38,067 bases of DNA from Candidatus Bacteroides pullicola (GTDB taxonomy: Bacteria; Bacteroidota; Bacteroidia; Bacteroidales; Bacteroidaceae), in contig DXCV01000028.1 in the NCBI GenBank assembly GCA_019115825.1, forward strand, positions 1 to 38,067, given 5' to 3'. The notes under the pieces were generated by a model. The model did not search any database. It was not told the origin of the DNA and saw only the letters and a program-made list of their open reading frames with translations. Made by a program: the position numbers and the translations under genes. Below, one piece after another: positions 33,330-38,067 of the stretch. Numbering within the stretch: position 1 is the stretch's first letter; each line of letters opens with the position of its first letter.

Positions 33330-33418
33330 CAGCCGAGGACTGGAATCCTTGCACCCAAGGACTGGAGTCCTCCAAGTAGAAGGACTGGAGTCCTTGCAGC
33401 TAAGGACTGTGCCCGGTG
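33330..33418. repeat. Four-unit AGGACTGGAGTCC array, 22-23-bp period
   Basis: AGGACT begins at 33336, 33358, 33381 and 33403. Three units have the palindrome AGGACT-GG-AGTCC (or AATCC), each followed by TTGCA or TCCAA. The fourth breaks off as AGGACTGTGCC. Confidence 0.85.
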
Positions 33419-33722
33419 GCGTTACTGTTGGCCTAAGAGACACGGGTCAGGCTGCCATTATGACGTATATTCTATCTGTGAAATCTGCGTAATTCGCGCT
33501 TAATTTTCCTGTTCTTAGTATAAATTAAAGCTTACTTATGACATATTAGTCTTAAAAGAGAACTTCGCAGGGAAAAGGATCAATATTTTCACAATTCCCA
33601 ACAGATAGGAGAAATTTGAAAGAAAATCTGCTTTAAGTTTCATTTCCTCAAAATAAATGCGTATGTTTGCAACCGAAGTGCAAAGTGTTGCCTTCAAATT
33701 TTGTGAGATAAAATTGTAAGAA

Positions 33723-33888
33723 GCGTTGTGCTTCATTCTTGTTCTTGAGAACCTGAGAAATTTTCATGATTACACAGGAATGGCACAGTCGGTTCCTACG
33801 CTGGTTTCCAGCGTGGGTCTGCTGTCTATTTTCATTTGTGTAATCAGGTTTTCTCAGGACCTTCAAGAACGATGAATAGCACGCAGTC
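33723..33888. repeat. Large imperfect inverted repeat with central hairpin
   Basis: About 55 bp at 33723-33777 pair with 33836-33888. Shared blocks are GTTCTTGA, CCTGAGAAA and TGATTACACA. The centre carries the perfect ACGCTGG-TTT-CCAGCGT stem (33808-33824). The whole could fold as one long hairpin RNA. It lies 60 bp before the first gene of the AT-rich island. Confidence 0.75.
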
Positions 33889-33948
33889 CTGCGCTTTTTT
33901 ATGTTTAAAATTCTTTGGGGGCTGGGGAAAGTTGATTGAAGAAGGTTT

Positions 33949-34599
33949 ATGACAAATCTTGAAATTGTAATCCATAATAGTTATGAAGCAAATGCTTTAT
34001 TCCATAAGAATAAGCAAGGAGCGAGTTTATATCTTGGCAAGATATTAGAGTTAACATTTACTAGTCCTGACTTTTTAAAGAAAATTCCAGCTAAAGTGGC
34101 TGGAGAGATTGGAGTTGCATACTTGAATTTATTGGATCTTGTCAATGAACAAAAATTCTTTCAAACGTTGTCCACATTGGCTTATTATTTTCTTTCAAAA
34201 GGTATCCAATTTGATCCAAATAATAATGTCTTGTTGGAAAAACGTATAGTAACTTTGAATTTAGGTGCTCAAACTTTTTGTAGGACTTTGTCTAAGGCTA
34301 AAGGTCTTAGTCTCCCTCAGCATATAAATTTTGCAGATAGGCAGAGGTTGCCTCTAGGGGTGAAATTTGTTTTGATGCTAGAATTTAAAGATTTTGAGGT
34401 ATTGCAGGAGATGGTATTATTACCTCATGATATGCAAATGAGAAAACAATGGTTAGACTCTTCTGTTAGAGAAGGGTATTTTGATGATATCTGTCCTGTT
34501 TCTCATATTTTAAATTTTGCCTCAGAACTTCATGATCAAACAATGCAATATTTGGATAATGAAATTCTTCAAAAAGAAACATTCTATTTTTACAATTAA
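33949..34599 (+). CDS. Hypothetical protein of the AT-rich island
   Basis: A 216-residue protein I cannot assign. It is predicted largely helical, with no signal peptide, membrane helix or catalytic motif that I can see. GEIGVAYLNLLDLV and FQTLSTLAYYFLSKGI suggest a helical-repeat character. The AAGAAGG ribosome site 6 bp before the ATG is stronger than those of most neighbours, and codon use is clearly AT-rich (AAA, TTT, ATT), unlike the GC-rich genes on both sides. It is first of three same-strand genes and ends 87 bp before the next. Confidence 0.75.
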   Translation: MTNLEIVIHNSYEANALFHKNKQGASLYLGKILELTFTSPDFLKKIPAKVAGEIGVAYLNLLDLVNEQKFFQTLSTLAYYFLSKGIQFDPNNNVLLEKRIVTLNLGAQTFCRTLSKAKGLSLPQHINFADRQRLPLGVKFVLMLEFKDFEVLQEMVLLPHDMQMRKQWLDSSVREGYFDDICPVSHILNFASELHDQTMQYLDNEILQKETFYFYN

Positions 34600-34686
34600 T
34601 AATGCCCTTAGTCTAGGTGTCTTTTTACTCTAAAGATTTATATGATAGAATTCCATCATTATGTATTATGATTGACCATACCAAAT

Positions 34687-35913
34687 ATGCAACAATTATC
34701 TTCAAATATAGTACCAGGCAATTTTTATAAGCCATCAGAACTGTTGAGTATACTTCGGAATTTTCTTTCAAATAAGGAAATTAATGCAGTTGTACTTTGT
34801 CTGCATGGGATATATTGGAAATCAGATAAAATGTACGGAAGCGTGGCCTATGATCAATTGAAAGATGAAAATTCTGCTGAAGAAATAACAATAGTTGTAC
34901 CACAATCTCTTCGTGCAGATCTTAAAAATGGCAATTTGGTGTCAGTTTATGGAACAATTGATAGAAAACTCCAATCTAAAGGATCCATTCAAATTCTCTT
35001 GAATGTAACGCGGGTGGATAAAATAAAAGAATTGGCAGTGTCAGATGATGAAATAAAACGTGCTGAACTAAGGCGTATTAAAAGTGAATTTGGATATAAA
35101 AATGTGGATGGACTTCTTGAAGATAAACTTTTTAGAGGAGAACGTCCTATTATAGCCCTCATTTATGCCGAAACTTCAATAACAAATGCAGATTTTGAAA
35201 AAGGAGTAGTAGCAGCAAAAGCTTACATAGATTTCCATACCTACCGTGTAAGTTTTGCCAAGCCGGCAGAATTTCGAGTACGATTGCAACAGTTAGATCA
35301 AAAGAAATATGATGCAATAGCCTTGGTGCGAGGTGGAGGAAGTGGTATAGAGAATCTTGATAATATTTTGATAGTGGAAACTCTAGTAAATTTGAAGACA
35401 GCGTGGATTTACGGTGTTGGCCATGAAAAGGAAAACTTGTTTATCCGTAATGTGGCAGATAAAGTTATCCCTATACCTTTTGCCCTTGGCACATATTTTC
35501 GTGATTTGGTAGAAACGGTGATTCAAAAAAGAAATAGTTCGCGTGCAGCACTCGTACAAGAAGTGAAGCGACAGTATGAAAAACAAATAGAAGATTCCAA
35601 TCGGCGGAATAAAGAATTGACTGTTCAACTTGAGGCTATTCAAAGGCAAAGGAGGGAACAAGAAAAAGAAATGAATAAACGGCTTACGGAACAAACTGAT
35701 CAATTGAAAAGTTATAATCAAAATTTATCGAAGCTGCAAAACGAGAATACAAGGCGGCAAGAAGAAAATTCGCAGATTATGAGAGAGTTATCAAATGCAA
35801 GAGCGAAGAATAGAGAATTAGAAGAGCAATTAGCACAAGCTAATCGAGGATGTTTCATGCCAGGATGTTTGGGAATTGTTGCTGTTGTTTTGTTAATTCT
35901 TCTGATTATATAA
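34687..35913 (+). CDS. Exonuclease VII large subunit-like protein with coiled coil and C-terminal membrane anchor
   Basis: A 408-residue protein with four parts. Residues 13-115 resemble the OB-fold of XseA (YDQLKDENSAEEITIVV, NLVSVYGTIDRKLQSKGSIQILL). Residues 150-275 match the XseA nuclease core: YDAIALVRGGGSG (209-220), GVGHEKENLF (243-252) and ADKVIPIPFALG. In XseA the block is GHExD; here the catalytic Asp position is Glu. Residues 285-388 form a long charged coiled coil, and 392-408 (PGCLGIVAVVLLILLII) a hydrophobic terminal anchor, which normal XseA lacks. True XseA cuts single-stranded DNA with XseB; no xseB is here. I start at ATG 34687; TTG 34672 is an alternative. Confidence 0.8.
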   Translation: MQQLSSNIVPGNFYKPSELLSILRNFLSNKEINAVVLCLHGIYWKSDKMYGSVAYDQLKDENSAEEITIVVPQSLRADLKNGNLVSVYGTIDRKLQSKGSIQILLNVTRVDKIKELAVSDDEIKRAELRRIKSEFGYKNVDGLLEDKLFRGERPIIALIYAETSITNADFEKGVVAAKAYIDFHTYRVSFAKPAEFRVRLQQLDQKKYDAIALVRGGGSGIENLDNILIVETLVNLKTAWIYGVGHEKENLFIRNVADKVIPIPFALGTYFRDLVETVIQKRNSSRAALVQEVKRQYEKQIEDSNRRNKELTVQLEAIQRQRREQEKEMNKRLTEQTDQLKSYNQNLSKLQNENTRRQEENSQIMRELSNARAKNRELEEQLAQANRGCFMPGCLGIVAVVLLILLII

Positions 35914-35946
35914 TTGGCTTGTTGTTTGTGTCGGTTTAATTGTATT

Positions 35947-36972
35947 ATGTTTATGACAGAAGCTAAAAAGATAGTTAAGAGAGGATTTTGGGGTCGATTA
36001 ATGGATGAACTAATGGAGCGAGTATTGATTGATTCAGATGAAGTTAAAGATAGAATGAAAGGCGTCATTTTTGGCCAAGCCATAGGCGATGCGTTGGGAT
36101 TGGGCACAGAGTTCATGTCACATGCAGAGGTGTTGGCTAATTATCCGAATGGCATTTACACTTATGATCAGATTATCCAAGACCAACACCGAGAGAGATG
36201 GATGCCGGGAGAGTGGACGGACGATACGGATATGATGCTCTGCATAGCCAATGCGATGTTGGAAAAGCGGGGTATTAAGTTGGATGCTATTGCACACAAC
36301 TTTAAGGAATGGTTTAAGGAGAATCCAAGAGGCATAGGCAGGCATACCTATAACGTGTTAAGCATCGCTGACTATGAGAGGAATCCGATGCGGGCCGCTG
36401 AATTGGTATGGGAACTTTCTAATAAGAATAGCGCAGCAAATGGAGCCTTGATGCGGACTTCTATTGTGGGATTCTGTGAGAAGAATGTTGCTACTTATGC
36501 CGAGAAGATCTGTAGGCTGACCCATACAGATCCAAGGTGTGTGGGATCCTGTGTGATTGTTTCTGAGCTTATTCATCATTGGGTGTGGCATGGGGAGGAA
36601 TTGACTTTTGATGAAATTGTGAAAATAGGCCGTAAGTATGACAAGCGAATAGAACCTTATTTGCAATTGGCAAAGGAAGGTCAGATTGAAGATTTGACGT
36701 TGGACAATGAAGCTATGGGATATACGTTGAAAACGCTTTCTGCTGCGATATGGTGTTTATATCATGTGAATAATTTTTGGGAAGGCTTGTTGACAGTTGT
36801 CAATGCGGGAGGGGATGCTGATACCAATGCTGCGGTGGCATGTAGCCTTTTAGGAGCAAAGTATGGCTATAGTGGCTATAGTGCCATTCCGAATATCTAT
36901 ATTGATGGCTTGTGTCATAAAGGTTTGTTGGATGAAATCTCTGATAGGCTCATTGATTTGCTTCTCGGATAA
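35947..36972 (+). CDS. ADP-ribosylglycohydrolase family protein (DraG-type)
   Basis: A 341-residue protein of the DraG/ARH family, which removes ADP-ribose from proteins, nucleic acids or small molecules using two Mg2+ ions. Metal-binding motifs are visible: GQAIGDALGLG (43-53), WTDDTDM (90-96), NGALMRTS (165-172), LTHTDPRCVG (191-200) and GGDADTNAAV (288-297). The first 35 residues (MFMTEAKKIVKRGFWGRLMDELME) are an amphipathic addition. Alternative starts are 35953 and a TTG at 35914 abutting the previous stop. The 33 bp gap to the XseA-like gene suggests one transcript. Confidence 0.9.
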   Translation: MFMTEAKKIVKRGFWGRLMDELMERVLIDSDEVKDRMKGVIFGQAIGDALGLGTEFMSHAEVLANYPNGIYTYDQIIQDQHRERWMPGEWTDDTDMMLCIANAMLEKRGIKLDAIAHNFKEWFKENPRGIGRHTYNVLSIADYERNPMRAAELVWELSNKNSAANGALMRTSIVGFCEKNVATYAEKICRLTHTDPRCVGSCVIVSELIHHWVWHGEELTFDEIVKIGRKYDKRIEPYLQLAKEGQIEDLTLDNEAMGYTLKTLSAAIWCLYHVNNFWEGLLTVVNAGGDADTNAAVACSLLGAKYGYSGYSAIPNIYIDGLCHKGLLDEISDRLIDLLLG

Positions 36973-36984
36973 CGTGCGTGAAGA

Positions 36985-37142
36985 GAAGAATGCTGTAAAG
37001 CATTTGATACTCGGTAGGGGAAGAAATTGAATGTGGAGTGATTGAACGACTTTATCCGAATCACCCCAAGCACCCCAAATAGCAGTACCAACTTATAGAA
37101 GCCGTTAAGGAGTGGAGAAAGAAAAATCAACCACCCCTTTAG
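36985..37142 (+). pseudogene. Broken 3' fragment of an unknown gene
   Basis: Downstream of the glycohydrolase, a frame reads YSVGEEIECGVIERLYPNHP-KHPK, stops at TAG (37080-37082) and continues in phase as QYQLIEAVKEWRKKNQPPL before another TAG. Upstream, REEKNAVKHLILG lies in another frame. The composition looks like the end of a real protein after one frameshift and one nonsense change. I do not recognise the family. Confidence 0.35.
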
Positions 37143-38067
37143 TTCTTCTCCTTGGCCAGCGTGAAGACGAACTCCAGCCCGCCTCCTTGGTTGTTCTTGG
37201 CGGAGATGGTGCCGCCATGGATGAGGACAGCGTTCTTCACGATGGCCAGCCCCAAGCCGGTGCCGCCCAGCTTGCGCGAGCGTCCTTTGTCTACGCGGTA
37301 GAAGCGTTCGAACAGGCGGTTCAAGTGCTCCGGGGCAACGCCTACACCTGTGTCCGCAAAACTGAAGTAATAGAAATTCTCGTCCTCGCGGAAGCAGGAG
37401 ATATGGATGCGGATATGGGTCCCGGCGTAAGCGATGGCGTTGTCCATCAGGTTGCGGAAGATGGAGTAGAGCAAGGAGTAATTGCCGCGCAACTGTATCT
37501 TGGGGCGCAGGGAGTTGACCACGGTGATGTGCTTCTCCTCCAGCTCCAGCGCCACTTCGTTGACGATGTTGGCCACAAGCACGCTGAGGTCCACCTTCTC
37601 CATATCTATCATGTTGGCGGCTTCGTCCATGCGGGTCAGCACGGAAATGTCGCGTAGGAGGCGTGTCAGGCGGTTGCTTTGGGCGTAGCAGCGCTCCAGG
37701 AAGATGTCCATCTTTTCGCGGGGCAGGTTCTCGTTGCTGACGATGGTTTCCAAGTAGCCTTGTATGCTGCTGACGGGGGTCTTCAGTTCGTGGGCGATGT
37801 TCTGCGTCAGTTGCCGCTTCAGGCGTACCTGTTCTTCCTCCTGGCTGACATCGTTGATGGAGATTTCAAAGCTGAGGTCTTGGAAGATGATGCACTCCAC
37901 GATGAACACCCGTCCGTTCTTGTTGATGTTGATGGACATCCGTTTCTCTTCGTTGGAAGGACGTTTGGGGGTGCGGTCGATGAAGTTGGTGATGCTCTTG
38001 AACTCGCTGACGGTGAAGATGTCTTCCGTCTCTTCCAGGTTGGAGTCGGATATGAGGTTGCTGTATT
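37139..38067 (-). CDS. Sensor histidine kinase, N-terminus cut by window
   Basis: The frame is open from the right edge to the stop at 37139; about 308 residues of the C-terminal part are present. The H-box NIAHELKTPVSSIQGYLETI carries the phosphorylated His; the N-box NLMDNAIAYA, G1 DTGVGV, F-box RFYRVD and G2 GGTGLGLAIVK form the ATP-binding domain. It is of the PhoR/RprX-like HisKA class. A region before the H-box (IFQDLSFEISINDVSQEEEQVRLKRQL) looks like a PAS-to-DHp linker. The sensor part and response regulator are outside. An internal ATG at 37939 is not the true start, since the reading frame continues upstream. Confidence 0.92.
   Translation of the reverse strand, partial: YSNLISDSNLEETEDIFTVSEFKSITNFIDRTPKRPSNEEKRMSININKNGRVFIVECIIFQDLSFEISINDVSQEEEQVRLKRQLTQNIAHELKTPVSSIQGYLETIVSNENLPREKMDIFLERCYAQSNRLTRLLRDISVLTRMDEAANMIDMEKVDLSVLVANIVNEVALELEEKHITVVNSLRPKIQLRGNYSLLYSIFRNLMDNAIAYAGTHIRIHISCFREDENFYYFSFADTGVGVAPEHLNRLFERFYRVDKGRSRKLGGTGLGLAIVKNAVLIHGGTISAKNNQGGGLEFVFTLAKEKN

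Larger units (their letters stand above)
33206..33948. other. 743-bp spacer between lptD and the AT-rich island
   Basis: It holds two palindromic tandem arrays, a large imperfect inverted repeat and AT-rich single-copy DNA at 33430-33720. Short frames exist on the minus strand, but those over the arrays merely translate the repeats, and none shows conserved features. Confidence 0.7.

Noticed and set aside
33330..33418. CRISPR-like array
   Set aside because: The 22-23 bp period leaves no room for unique spacers, the units are palindromic and no cas gene is present.
33246..33443. 65-codon minus-strand frame
   Set aside because: Its sequence is a translation of the tandem repeats (CKDSSP repeated).
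33536..33866. Two short overlapping minus-strand frames
   Set aside because: They cross the AT-rich spacer and the large inverted repeat and show no protein features.

Overview
This window is chromosomal DNA from a member of the Bacteroidales, most likely a Bacteroides-type gut bacterium of above-average GC content. The evidence is the gene families (LptD of the Bacteroidetes type, M64 peptidase, DUF3822, DUF5056, DUF6249, class II ribonucleotide reductase, a Lrp regulator with an acidic tail), the scarcity of strong Shine-Dalgarno sites, and many promoters of the Bacteroidetes form TTTG-N19-21-TAnnTTTG just upstream of genes. Both ends cut through genes: a RecD-like helicase at the left edge and a sensor histidine kinase at the right edge.

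Layout. 1-5.2 kb: RecD-like helicase, DUF3822 protein, rRNA methylase RsmD, a cardiolipin synthase, a small RHH-like protein, tRNA deaminase TadA, a two-helix membrane protein and TsaE. 5.4-9.1 kb: a minus-strand operon aroA - small membrane protein - metal ABC permease, then a TerB/J-domain protein. 9.6-12 kb: an ExbB/ExbD proton-channel operon. 12-19 kb: GNAT acetyltransferase, secreted M64 peptidase, Lrp regulator, the thyA-folA pair, a second secreted phospholipase-D-like protein, and an ECF sigma operon. 19.3-30.4 kb: an RsmF-like methylase, nitroreductase, class II ribonucleotide reductase plus folB, dnaA, an amidase-MCE pair, a BASS-type transporter and an HD hydrolase. 30.4-33.2 kb: LptD.

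The gene set is mostly housekeeping: nucleotide and folate supply (thyA, folA, folB, nrdJ), translation accuracy (tadA, tsaE, rsmD, rsmF-like), envelope building (two cls-like proteins, amidase, MCE protein, LptD) and replication initiation (dnaA).

The clear exception is 33.9-37.1 kb, an AT-rich block that looks acquired. It encodes an unrecognised helical protein, an exonuclease VII large-subunit-like protein with a long coiled coil and a C-terminal membrane anchor, and an ADP-ribosylglycohydrolase, followed by the remains of another reading frame. It is bordered on the left by a large imperfect inverted repeat and palindromic arrays. This is the best candidate for an undescribed system.

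The intergenic DNA is unusually rich in short structured repeats: two oppositely oriented 216/217 bp elements with terminal inverted repeats, four arrays of palindromes with a 21-23 bp period, inverted clusters of 7- and 16-bp repeats, and a perfect-phase octamer array in front of an exbD gene. No rRNA, tRNA, CRISPR array or transposase gene was seen.
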